From the NCBI RefSeq assembly GCF_900115465.1, contig NZ_FOWN01000008.1, positions 26,871 to 90,870 of the forward strand: a DNA stretch of 64,000 bases. The letters are read 5' to 3'. The stretch's first letter is position 1; every line of letters starts with the position of its first letter. The DNA is from Halolactibacillus alkaliphilus. Its GTDB lineage: Bacteria; Bacillota; Bacilli; Bacillales; Amphibacillaceae. The notes beneath the pieces are model-generated. The model was not told where the DNA came from and made no database searches. It was given only the letters and a program-made list of their open reading frames with translations. Shown here piece after piece: positions 40,000 through 47,959 of the stretch. The position numbers were made by a program, and so were the translations under genes.

Positions 40000-41178
40000 A
40001 TGAGTCGTACATGGAATCAATACATTGTAAAACAAGAAAATAAAGCTTTAGTTCTTAATACTATTATTGAAGAAACACCTATTTCTCGTGCGAAAGTGGC
40101 ACAAGTTACTGGTTTAAATAAAGGAACTGTCTCTTCACTTGTTAGTGAATTAATTGACAATCACTTTGTTACCGAATCTGGTCCTGGTGCATCAAGTGGT
40201 GGTCGACGACCGGTTATGTTGTTATTTAATCAAACAGCTGGATTTACCATTGCTTTAGATTTAGGTGTTGGCTATATTGATGCCGCACTAACAGATTTAA
40301 CTGGAAGTATCATAACTAAAAAGCATATGAAGTTACATGAACGTCAATTCAATAAAGTGTTTACCTATATTGTTGATGTCATTAATAATTTAATAGAAGC
40401 TATGCCAAAGAGCCCTTATGGCCTTGTTGGGATTGGTATCGGCGTCCCGGGAGTTGTTAACCATAACGGTGAAATTTTATTAGCACCCAACTTGAACTGG
40501 AAAAATATTCACTTAGAACACGCCTTACATGATGTCTTTAATGTACCTGTTATCGTAGAAAACGAAGCCAATGCCGCCGCTTACGGTGAGATGCGTTTTG
40601 GTTTTAAAACACCTCCTGAGCACATGCTATACTTGAGTATAGGTATGGGGATTGGTATGGGAATGGTGCTTGATAAGACTTTATACACGGGACTAAATGG
40701 ATTTGCAGGTGAGATGGGCCATATTACGGTAGTTAAAGATGGCATCAATTGTCGTTGTGGGAATACGGGTTGCTTTGAACGTTATGCATCAGAACAAGCC
40801 CTCTTAGAACAAGCCATTAAACGTGGTCTGGTGTCAGGCAATGAAGAAATGTCTGTAGATTTATTAATTGAAAAAGCTCAAGCTAATCATCAAGAAGTGA
40901 TTCAATTATTTAAAGAAATCGGACAATATATTGCCATTGGCATTACAACAATGGTTAATTTATTTAACCCTGAACAAATATTGATTGGCAATCAATTAAG
41001 CAAGCTAAGTCCATGGATTAAAGAGGATATAAATTATTATGTTTTTAGGCATGCGATTGGGTTCCATTCCAAGCGCGTAACGGTTGATTTTACATCACCA
41101 GAACATCTATCAACAATTAAAGGGATGGCTTCCTTTGCTATAGAGAAATTCCTTCTCTCTATCAAAGAGGTGGAGTAG
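40000..41178 (+). CDS. ROK-family transcriptional repressor (XylR/NagC type)
   Basis: A 392-residue regulator: N-terminal winged helix-turn-helix (about 15-70, ISRAKVAQVTGLNKGTVSSL), then a ROK sugar-kinase-like domain with the glycine motif ALDLGVGY near 85, ENEANAAAYGE near 185 and the zinc motif CRCGNTGCFE near 250. Such proteins repress sugar-uptake genes and respond to the sugar. No sugar operon is adjacent: insertion-sequence scars lie on both sides, so its target was lost or is elsewhere. The ATG at 40000 is preferred; a GTG nine bases earlier is possible, and the ribosome site is weak. Confidence 0.88.
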   Translation: MSRTWNQYIVKQENKALVLNTIIEETPISRAKVAQVTGLNKGTVSSLVSELIDNHFVTESGPGASSGGRRPVMLLFNQTAGFTIALDLGVGYIDAALTDLTGSIITKKHMKLHERQFNKVFTYIVDVINNLIEAMPKSPYGLVGIGIGVPGVVNHNGEILLAPNLNWKNIHLEHALHDVFNVPVIVENEANAAAYGEMRFGFKTPPEHMLYLSIGMGIGMGMVLDKTLYTGLNGFAGEMGHITVVKDGINCRCGNTGCFERYASEQALLEQAIKRGLVSGNEEMSVDLLIEKAQANHQEVIQLFKEIGQYIAIGITTMVNLFNPEQILIGNQLSKLSPWIKEDINYYVFRHAIGFHSKRVTVDFTSPEHLSTIKGMASFAIEKFLLSIKEVE

Positions 41179-41235
41179 CTCATAGCCGTTAATACTTAAC
41201 CCATCATTCTTGACTGTATCTATTTATTACGACAG

Positions 41236-41298
41236 GGTGTTGATGAAGCGATTTTTAGTGAGCAAAGAATCGCTCACTAATTATACCTTATCAACACC
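41236..41298. repeat. Two-tier palindrome downstream of the ROK gene
   Basis: GGTGTTGAT and ATCAACACC (9 bp) enclose a second perfect inverted repeat TTAGTGAGC/GCTCACTAA with an 8-base loop. There is no proper T-run, so it may be an unusual terminator for the ROK gene or a mobile-element end. Confidence 0.45.
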
Positions 41299-41389
41299 TT
41301 CGTTCGTTTTCTTAAATTATAAACTGTTTACGATAGCATAAATGTAAGCTTTAAAATAAGGTCATCGTCGATCGGTCGGAGCATGAACT

Positions 41390-41652
41390 ACATCGGCACT
41401 AAAGTACCTGAATACGGCATTCAAATAGAGCCACTTGAGCGGAAAATAGAGCCATCCAGGGCGGAGAACTGAGCCACACCAACTTAATATATATAAAGAC
41501 AAAATCTTCTGTATAATGAGCTTGCGTACCTAACGGTACGACATTATAAACAGGAGGTTTTTTTCATGGTTAAATATCGACAGATATTAGACCTACACTT
41601 CAAGTCTGTGTCCCACATGACAAACACACTTGCGATGTCTTATAAGGGTTGA
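41390..41652 (+). mobile_element. IS21-family left-end remnant with istA start
   Basis: Tandem terminal motifs of the type AAATAGAGCCA, GGAAAATAGAGCCA and GGAGAACTGAGCCA, then a strong CAGGAGG site and an ATG at 41566 reading MVKYRQILDLHFKSVS, the typical IstA beginning. After about 16 codons the reading enters antisense tnpB sequence and stops at 41652. The rest of istA and istB is gone. The left boundary is approximate. Between the ROK gene and here (41299-41389) nothing else is recognised. Confidence 0.6.
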
Positions 41653-42208
41653 CAACAACAAGCTCTTTCCCATACGTCAAGCATTTATATGCCAACATAT
41701 TTCTGAGCATTCTCCACGATTGGGAAGCGATGCTTTGTGCCAAGTTATGATTTTTTATCATATTGGATGTTTTCAGCTCTTCAATATAAATCACATCATA
41801 CGTTTCTACTAGCTCGGTCGTTATCTTATGGAGATAATCTTTACGGTTATCTTTAACTTTTTGGTGCAGTTTAGCTACTTGGATTCTAGTTTTTTGATAA
41901 TTCTTTGCACTTCTTAGGTCTTTACCATCCTTTTTGGCTTGAATATGCCGTCTAGCTAACCGTTTTTCCCATGTGTGGAGTTGCTTCTTATACTTTTTAT
42001 GCAAATACAAAGAAGGGTATTTTACCCCATCAGAGGTTATCGCTAAATCCGTCAATCCTAAATCTACGCCAACTGATTTTTCTGTCTTAGGTAAAGCTTG
42101 GCTTTCAGTTTCTACTAATACAGAAATATAATAGTTATTATTAGGTTTACAGATAACCGTAACTGAAGGGTGATGAAACGCATGTACTAAATTCTTTTGA
42201 AATAACAA
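41600..42208 (-). pseudogene. TnpB (IS200/IS605 OrfB) fragment, truncated at both ends
   Basis: A 202-codon fragment of the RNA-guided nuclease TnpB. It has the RuvC-I motif SVGVDLGLTDLAITSDG (catalytic Asp near residue 46), the RuvC-II Glu in IYIEELKTSNM near 147, and the first zinc-finger pair CLSCG. About 170 N-terminal residues, the second zinc pair and the RuvC-III Asp are missing. The 3' break coincides with the truncated istA, within about ten bases of shared sequence near 41600-41616. It cannot be functional. Confidence 0.85.
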
Positions 42209-42342
42209 AGATATAGTCTAAACGATGTTATAATAACACCCCTTCGATGATCAAATCAAACATACGAAGGCCCGCTTTTAAACGGTTAGTCTTTTAAAGA
42301 AGGCCGAAAAAAAAAACTAACTCTTTTAAACAAAGAAACATC

Positions 42343-42375
42343 AACGCCCGAATCCTATAATAGGATCCGGGCGTT
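42343..42375. terminator. Terminator after hpf
   Basis: AACGCCCG-ATCCTA and TAGGAT-CGGGCGTT form a 15-bp GC-rich stem with a 3-base loop. The T-rich tail is better on the plus strand. The interval 42209-42342 has no supported gene. Confidence 0.7.
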
Positions 42376-42404
42376 TCGTTAAGTTTTTTAGCTTATGTTT
42401 TTGT

Positions 42405-42965
42405 TTAACTAGGTTCAATCAGACCATAACGTCCGTCATGACGACGATAGACAACGTTAGTATCACCAGACTCAGCATTAGTAAATACGTAAAAGCTGTG
42501 TCCCAACATGTCCATTTGTAAAACTGCTTCCTCTGAATCCATCGGTTTAAGATCAAATCGTTTCGTACGAACGATTTCAACACCTTCTTCATCATCATAG
42601 TCTTCAGTATCAGTAGCTAATAGGTCTTTTTCCATCTCAGCAAAGATATGTTTAGGTGCACCTTTAGCACGTGTTTTTCTATTGATTTTTGTTTTGTATT
42701 TTCGGATCTGACGTTCTAGCTTATCTACGACTAAATCAATTGCCGCATATAAATCTGTGTTCTTTTCCTCTGCTCTAAGTAAAAGATTTGGCATTGGGAT
42801 GGTAACCTCAATCTCTTGTTCGTCATTATAGACACTTAAATTGACATTCACATCTGATGTTGGAGGCGTTTCAAAGTAGCGCTCTAACTTACTTACCTTT
42901 TTCTCAATGTAGCTTTTTATCGCTCCAGTCACCTCAATATTTTCTCCTCGAATGTTGTATTTCAT
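42405..42965 (-). CDS. hpf: Long-form ribosome hibernation promoting factor
   Basis: A 186-residue protein that dimerises 70S ribosomes into inactive 100S particles. Residues 1-100 form the S30AE/YfiA fold (MKYNIRGENIEVT, KVSKLERYF) and residues about 125-184 the long-HPF dimerisation domain (RTKRFDLKPMDSEEAVLQM, VVYRRHDGRYGLI). The ATG at 42965 follows AAAGGAGG by nine bases; upstream in-frame codons back to 43097 lie over the promoter. A sigma-B-type promoter sits 36 bases upstream, as expected for B. subtilis YvyD. Confidence 0.97.
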   Translation of the reverse strand: MKYNIRGENIEVTGAIKSYIEKKVSKLERYFETPPTSDVNVNLSVYNDEQEIEVTIPMPNLLLRAEEKNTDLYAAIDLVVDKLERQIRKYKTKINRKTRAKGAPKHIFAEMEKDLLATDTEDYDDEEGVEIVRTKRFDLKPMDSEEAVLQMDMLGHSFYVFTNAESGDTNVVYRRHDGRYGLIEPS

Positions 42966-43000
42966 GTAAGTGTCCTCCTTTCTATATCTATACTTCATAG

Positions 43001-43026
43001 ATACCCCTGTCGAAATTTTTATAAAC
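43001..43026 (-). promoter_or_regulatory. Sigma-B-type promoter of hpf
   Basis: GTTTAT (43021-43026), 14-bp spacer, GGGTAT (43001-43006) on the minus strand. This matches the sigma-B consensus GTTTWW-N13/14-GGGWAW, 36 bases before the hpf ATG, consistent with the sigma-B control of B. subtilis yvyD. Confidence 0.75.
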
Positions 43027-43124
43027 ATCAAATGTAAAAGTTTTTTAAAGTTTTTATTTTTCTTTCTGAAACCCTTCATTTTACTGACTTTCATCACAAA
43101 AGAAAATAATCCAAATTAACCCAT

Positions 43125-43169
43125 AAAGAAACCCTTGCTTCTTCATTTTGAATCAGCAAGGGTTTCTTT
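43125..43169 (-). terminator. Terminator after fliT
   Basis: A 15-bp perfect stem (AAAGAAACCCTTGCT with complement) and 15-base loop; one arm overlaps the fliT stop codon. It ends the flaG-fliD-fliS-fliT operon. Confidence 0.85.
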
Positions 43170-43521
43170 ATTTCTTTTTATCCCAATAAGATCCGTCATT
43201 CGCATTCACATTTGAATAAGGATTTAAATATTGTTGGTTCGATGTTTTCTGTTTTTTCACTTGAACCATTTGTACTTGAATAGATTCAAAAACCTTCTCA
43301 AGTATAGCTTGCATTTCATCATCCGTCTTTAGAATACGCTCTAATTGTTGCTTTTCATGCGCACTATATGGGCCAGATATTTGATTTATCAACACCTGGC
43401 GCTCTTCTAAATGCTTATTAACTAAGTAAATCAAATCTTCACGATTTTTTTTCTTTGCTTGCTCTTGAACCTTGAATTTAAAATCTAGTGTGAACTTTTC
43501 AAGTTGGTCAAGTTTAGACAT
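43168..43521 (-). CDS. fliT: FliT-like flagellar chaperone
   Basis: A 117-residue, highly charged, helical protein starting MSKLDQLEKFT. It has no strong motif of its own; the call rests on size, helix content and position directly after fliS, as in B. subtilis fliD-fliS-fliT. The ATG at 43521 overlaps the fliS stop (TAATG), so translation is coupled; the upstream in-frame codons to 43581 are inside fliS. FliT would bind the filament cap FliD before export. Confidence 0.75.
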   Translation of the reverse strand: MSKLDQLEKFTLDFKFKVQEQAKKKNREDLIYLVNKHLEERQVLINQISGPYSAHEKQQLERILKTDDEMQAILEKVFESIQVQMVQVKKQKTSNQQYLNPYSNVNANDGSYWDKKK

Positions 43522-43916
43522 TAGGCTTGTACACCTTGTGTATATTGTACAGTTTTCGCCTGTTTCATTACTTCTTTCCACGTGTTTCTGAAATCTTCCA
43601 CCAAATCGTAGGCTTCCATTAAAATAGCGGAATCATTTTTAATATTCGCATCAATCAAACGACGATTAATAAATTCATATAGCGGTAGGATTTCTTTCGC
43701 AATTGGCGCATTATGATCTAAAGTGATAATAAGCTCACTTATAATGTCCTGTGCGCGTTGAATATTTGTATTCTTAGCAGGAATATTACTTTCTTCCATT
43801 GCTTTTTTGGCCTGTTTAATAAACTTAAGGCACCCATTATATAACATAAGCGTCAACTCTTGTGGCGTTGCCGTATTTACTGCATTTGTTTTGTAGGCTT
43901 GATGTTGCTGCATCAT
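43521..43916 (-). CDS. fliS: Flagellin export chaperone FliS
   Basis: A 131-residue helical protein with the FliS hallmark ATPQELTLMLYNGCLKFI (about residues 17-34) and IYEFINRRLIDANI-type core. It binds the flagellin C-terminus in the cytosol to stop premature polymerisation. Lies between fliD and fliT in the flagellar operon; flagellin itself (hag) is not in this window. Confidence 0.95.
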   Translation of the reverse strand: MMQQHQAYKTNAVNTATPQELTLMLYNGCLKFIKQAKKAMEESNIPAKNTNIQRAQDIISELIITLDHNAPIAKEILPLYEFINRRLIDANIKNDSAILMEAYDLVEDFRNTWKEVMKQAKTVQYTQGVQA

Positions 43917-43955
43917 ATAGCTATGACATCCTCTCTATTGGTTACCTTTTATACC

Positions 43956-45485
43956 TTAATATTGTCCCATCATTTGTGAGTATAAGAAATTTGATTGCTC
44001 ATTCATTTTTTGCATGGCTTTTTCCATCGCTGTAAATTGACTCCAATAACGATTTTCAACTTGAGTGAGTCGACGATTAAAATTATCAATACGTGTGTTC
44101 ATATTTGAAATTTGTCGGCCAATCGCAAATTGATGATTTTGACTCGTCGACCGGCCAGCTCGGTCATTAATACGATCAACCGTCTGATCTATCGCATCAT
44201 TTAATTTGTTGAAAATACCACGATCACTACCTGTACTACTATTTGTAAACAACTTGTTCACTGATGCTGGATCATCACGCAGTGCCGCACGTAATTTGTC
44301 CTCATCAATAACAAGTTTACCACCATCCATATAATCACGTGATGTTGTAATACCAATAGCTGATAAATGTTTAAAGTTACCATCGGCCTCAACAGAACCG
44401 GTCCACGCTTGGCGCATGGCTGACAAGCCATCCATTAAAATGCGGTCATTTTTAAGCAAACCACTACGCGCTTTTTCTTCCCACATTTCTACTTCCCGTT
44501 CACTTAATTCATTCATTTCTTCTGAAGTAAGCGGATTATAGTCTCGGTAGACTGTTTCTCTCGTTTTACTTGTAATTTCATCAACTAAGGCATTATACTG
44601 TTCAACAAATTTAACAATCTTATCAACAGCACCATCAGTATCATCGGTAATATTGACATAAGCTGGCGTATCATTCGTTACGTTATTAAACGTAAAAGTG
44701 ATACCATTTAAAGTTGTTTGATTAGTTTTTGAGGTGAGCTCAACGCCATTATATTTAAAAACTGCGTCCTTTCCACCCGTTTCATTTCCTGCAGACATCC
44801 CAAATAAATTGGCCATGAAGGAATCATCTTCAAACCAAATTTCAGCATCAGTTTCAGCACCCCGATAGTTTCCTGCTTTCTCTTTTTCAAGAATTATTTT
44901 ATCTTGAGTAGTATCATAAAAAGCTCGCACTCCATTATCTTTATTAGTGATTTTTGTTAATACACTGTCTAAAGTATCATCTTCGGTAATAATTATAGTC
45001 TCATTAATTAATTTCCCATTGTGCACCGTAGTAAATTCAATTTTTTCTTCTGTACCAAAAGATGTTAGTCCCCTGAAGCGACTTCCATTGTCAGCTTCAA
45101 CTTGTGATTTTATCGTTTGTAAAGGATCTATTTTGGTTTTTCCAGATGCTGTCAATGTGTCTTGGCTAACATTAATTGCCGAAGTTGCCAGTTGGCTCAC
45201 TTCTATACGATAACTACCATTTGATGCCCGAGAATTTGCTGTCGCTGTAACAGCATTATTAGATGTAACGGCTTTTTTTGTCATCAAATTACTTTGAAGA
45301 CGCATATTTAATAACGCATCATCTAAATCTCTTAACTTAACATTAAAATCACGGTAAGCATCTCTTTGCCACTCAAGCTTTGTTTTATTCGCTTCTATTT
45401 TATTGAGCGGTATACGTTCTGCTCTCATTAAATCTTTGACCATTTGGTCAATATCCATACCTGATGCGAATCCTGAAATACGCAT
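43956..45485 (-). CDS. fliD: Flagellar filament cap protein FliD
   Basis: A 509-residue cap protein (HAP2) that helps flagellin assemble at the filament tip. The N-terminus MRISGFASGMDIDQMVKDLM is typical of the family, with the C-terminal coiled segment about 440-505 (MNTRIDNFNRRLTQVENRYW). AAGGTGA lies shortly before the ATG. It follows flaG by 14 bp and precedes fliS, under the sigma-D promoter upstream of flaG. Confidence 0.95.
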   Translation of the reverse strand: MRISGFASGMDIDQMVKDLMRAERIPLNKIEANKTKLEWQRDAYRDFNVKLRDLDDALLNMRLQSNLMTKKAVTSNNAVTATANSRASNGSYRIEVSQLATSAINVSQDTLTASGKTKIDPLQTIKSQVEADNGSRFRGLTSFGTEEKIEFTTVHNGKLINETIIITEDDTLDSVLTKITNKDNGVRAFYDTTQDKIILEKEKAGNYRGAETDAEIWFEDDSFMANLFGMSAGNETGGKDAVFKYNGVELTSKTNQTTLNGITFTFNNVTNDTPAYVNITDDTDGAVDKIVKFVEQYNALVDEITSKTRETVYRDYNPLTSEEMNELSEREVEMWEEKARSGLLKNDRILMDGLSAMRQAWTGSVEADGNFKHLSAIGITTSRDYMDGGKLVIDEDKLRAALRDDPASVNKLFTNSSTGSDRGIFNKLNDAIDQTVDRINDRAGRSTSQNHQFAIGRQISNMNTRIDNFNRRLTQVENRYWSQFTAMEKAMQKMNEQSNFLYSQMMGQY

Positions 45486-45499
45486 ATTGTCACCTTCTT

Positions 45500-45874
45500 T
45501 TAAATTTTTTCATCTACAATAAAGCCCATAAATTCAAACATTTGAGCATACATATCCAACATTTTTTCTGGTGGAATTTCTCTCACAAGCTCATCTGTTT
45601 TACTATCAACTACTTTTACGTAGTAACGATCTAGTTTATCATGCAACTCAAACTTCAAACTTGTTTCTAACGGTTCTAAAAAGTCATTTAGTCCTTCAAT
45701 CATACTTTCTACTTGCGCCCTGTCGAGGGTAGGCTCTTTAGTATGCTTTTGTTTGGTGGTTTCTTGTTGTGTGTTTGATTCAATCACAAATGATTGTTCA
45801 ACATGACGTGTTTGATGATTTTCGTTAGGTTGAACAGTACTTGGATGGCTCGTTATTAATCGACCAAGCTCCAT
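45500..45874 (-). CDS. flaG: FlaG-family protein (YvyC-like)
   Basis: A 124-residue protein with a disordered, Gln/Thr-rich first half and a FlaG domain in residues about 60-122 (LEPLETSLKFELHDKLDRYY, REIPPEKMLDMYAQMFEF). FlaG influences filament length in some bacteria. It is the first gene of flaG-fliD-fliS-fliT, as yvyC is in B. subtilis, and is preceded by a sigma-D promoter. Confidence 0.9.
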   Translation of the reverse strand: MELGRLITSHPSTVQPNENHQTRHVEQSFVIESNTQQETTKQKHTKEPTLDRAQVESMIEGLNDFLEPLETSLKFELHDKLDRYYVKVVDSKTDELVREIPPEKMLDMYAQMFEFMGFIVDEKI

Positions 45875-45972
45875 TAATATGTCAACTCCTTTTATTTACT
45901 GCTTTTCAGTTATGTAAGCAGGTATTTCAACATCCTTAACGTATTTAACTACACGAACGTGTCTCATCCATT

Positions 45973-45999
45973 ATATCGGCATGCGCTTATAAATCTTTA
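45973..45999 (-). promoter_or_regulatory. Sigma-D (sigma-28) promoter of the flaG-fliD-fliS-fliT operon
   Basis: TAAA (45996-45999), 15-bp spacer, GCCGATAT (45973-45980) on the minus strand: a perfect match to the Bacillus sigma-D consensus, about 95 bases before flaG. It indicates late-class flagellar control. Confidence 0.85.
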
Positions 46000-46033
46000 A
46001 CATCTTGAGTTATCTTCTTGAAAGAACCAAAAA

Positions 46034-46055
46034 GATGAGAGCATAGGCCCTCATC
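46034..46055 (-). terminator. Terminator after the HrtA-like gene
   Basis: GATGAG and CTCATC arms with further G-C pairing inside, followed by five T on the minus strand, 9 bp after the stop at 46064. Confidence 0.7.
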
Positions 46056-46063
46056 CATTTGTC

Positions 46064-46744
46064 TTAGTTATCTTCTATAAGTGTATGATTTTTCATACGA
46101 AAGACACGGTCACAGTAAGAAAGCATACTTTCATCATGGGTTACCATAATCGCTGCCTTGTTTTTTGCTTTTACTTCTTGTTTAATAAGTGAGACAATTT
46201 CATGACTCCGCTCTTCATCTAAGCTTGCCGTTGGTTCATCCGCAAGAATCAATGCTGGGTCATTCATAAACGCTCTCGCTATCGCCACGCGCTGCTTTTC
46301 ACCACCTGAAAGCTGATGAGGATAATGTTTAATTCGACTGCCTAAACCTACATCACTAAGCAATTCTTTTGCTCGCTTTTTTCGTTCAGTCTTATCAACT
46401 TGATGAAGTTTTGCTACTAAATCTAGTTGATCAAATGCGTGTAGATACGGAAGGAGTTCTGCGGATTGAAAAATGAAGCCCATTTGACTCAGCCGTAGAT
46501 CACTTCTTCCTTTTTCACTTAATTTTGAAACCGCATGACCATTGATTAATACATCGCCATCATCAGATGTGAGAAGCGCACCAATAATAGATAATAGTGT
46601 ACTTTTCCCTGAGCCTGATGGACCTACAATGGCAACAAATTCACCTTGATTAAGAGAAAAACTAATGTCCTTGAGAATATCAATATAGTTTTCTCCATCT
46701 TTAAAACGTTTACTTAATTTCTTTACTTCTAATGGTAATGTCAT
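46064..46744 (-). CDS. hrtA: ABC transporter ATP-binding protein, HrtA-like
   Basis: A 226-residue MacB/LolD-class ATPase: Walker A GPSGSGKS near residue 40, signature LSGGEKQR near 145, Walker B ALILADEPTASLD. Its start overlaps the permease stop (TAATG). The partner's similarity to HrtB, and an HssR-like regulator 5 kb away, point to a haem-export type pump, though antimicrobial peptide resistance pumps share the fold. The gene symbol is tentative. Confidence 0.7.
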   Translation of the reverse strand: MTLPLEVKKLSKRFKDGENYIDILKDISFSLNQGEFVAIVGPSGSGKSTLLSIIGALLTSDDGDVLINGHAVSKLSEKGRSDLRLSQMGFIFQSAELLPYLHAFDQLDLVAKLHQVDKTERKKRAKELLSDVGLGSRIKHYPHQLSGGEKQRVAIARAFMNDPALILADEPTASLDEERSHEIVSLIKQEVKAKNKAAIMVTHDESMLSYCDRVFRMKNHTLIEDN

Positions 46745-47838
46745 TATTCCGTTCCTCCCATCGCTTGTTGAGGGTCTACTTTTACTATACGTCGACTTGA
46801 TAGTAAGGCGCCTAATAGAGATACAGCAAACATCAGTAAACTATAAATCATAATTGTTATGAGATTAAAATCAAACGGCATACCTTCAGGAAGTATGAAT
46901 GTCATAGAGTAGGTAAATAACACTGATAAAGACAAACTAAATACTGCGAGAATGACTACTTGCATTAAGGTTGTGCCTACTAGGAAAGTATTTTTTGCTC
47001 CAATGGCTTTTAAAATACCAAATTGTTTTAGTTTTTGTATTGTAATGATATAGAAAAAGGCCGCTAAAACAAAAGCCGAGATGACGATTAAAAAGAAAAT
47101 CATCATATTTAACGACATTTGTTCCGATGAATGTCCAGGAACTGCGTCAATCACTTCAGCTTTATCAACCCATTCACCCTCATCAAGGAAATTACTAATG
47201 TCATCCTGTAAGGTTGTGTTGTCTTCAAAAACCACTAGTCCGTTTGCCACACGGTTCGGACTGATTTCCTCTGCGTAAAAGGCTTCTTCTGTCACATAAA
47301 CAACGGGTGTATGACGGTATGTTTGATTCTCCGTAAAGCCAATGACAGTAAAGGTTAGGTCGGTTTCTTCATCATATAATGTATCATTTAATTCTACACC
47401 ATCTGATTTCATCGTTTGATCTACGACTATATTTAAGCCACTAGAATTGATTAAGTCCTCACCTTCAATTGTACCTGGGTAGAGTAGAGTATCAGCATTT
47501 ACTGGCACCATAGTTACACCAAGCTTTTCGTTAACATACCCATCATGAATAAAACGAACCGGGTGTGTCACCAATGGCTGCCAACCTTGCTCTGTTGGTA
47601 TTTCTTCTATCAAATCTTCAATTAAAAAACCTGACTGGTCTAACTGGTTCTCACTATCTGATCTTACAAAAAATGATGTTGCTTCTGATTCCGTCAACAT
47701 GGCAATATTCTGAGCAGATAAACCACTCGCTAATCCACTAACAATTAATACGAGTGAGGCAATTAAAAACAAAATGAACGCGATCAAGCCATATTTAACC
47801 TTAGAAAAACGCATATCCTTTATTGCTAAATGAAACAT
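46744..47838 (-). CDS. hrtB: FtsX-type ABC permease, HrtB-like
   Basis: A 364-residue permease with one N-terminal helix (about 18-40), a large extracellular domain (about 41-235) and three C-terminal helices (about 240-265, 290-315, 330-355). The N-terminus MFHLAIKDMRFSKVKYGL resembles staphylococcal HrtB. AGGGGG precedes the ATG at 47838; the in-frame codon at 47874 has no site. A TTGTAA-18 bp-TATAAA promoter may lie upstream. Haem export is inferred by similarity from memory. Confidence 0.7.
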   Translation of the reverse strand: MFHLAIKDMRFSKVKYGLIAFILFLIASLVLIVSGLASGLSAQNIAMLTESEATSFFVRSDSENQLDQSGFLIEDLIEEIPTEQGWQPLVTHPVRFIHDGYVNEKLGVTMVPVNADTLLYPGTIEGEDLINSSGLNIVVDQTMKSDGVELNDTLYDEETDLTFTVIGFTENQTYRHTPVVYVTEEAFYAEEISPNRVANGLVVFEDNTTLQDDISNFLDEGEWVDKAEVIDAVPGHSSEQMSLNMMIFFLIVISAFVLAAFFYIITIQKLKQFGILKAIGAKNTFLVGTTLMQVVILAVFSLSLSVLFTYSMTFILPEGMPFDFNLITIMIYSLLMFAVSLLGALLSSRRIVKVDPQQAMGGTE

Positions 47839-47926
47839 TAAAAATTCCCCCTGATTTTTTATACTTTTTTCCAATATCTTTTTACAAACAATACTAACCT
47901 TTATGTTTAATTAATTCGAATAATAA

Positions 47927-47955
47927 TATGTGGACAAGTACGCTTTGTCCACATA
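47927..47955 (-). terminator. Terminator after the diguanylate cyclase gene
   Basis: TATGTGGACAA and TTGTCCACATA form a perfect 11-bp stem with a 7-base loop directly after the stop at 47960; only a TTATTATT tail follows. Confidence 0.65.
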
Positions 47956-47959
47956 TATT

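Noticed and set aside
41600..42208. A possibly active compact TnpB nuclease
   Set aside because: RuvC-III, half of the zinc finger and the N-terminal domain are missing, and no guide-RNA scaffold follows it.
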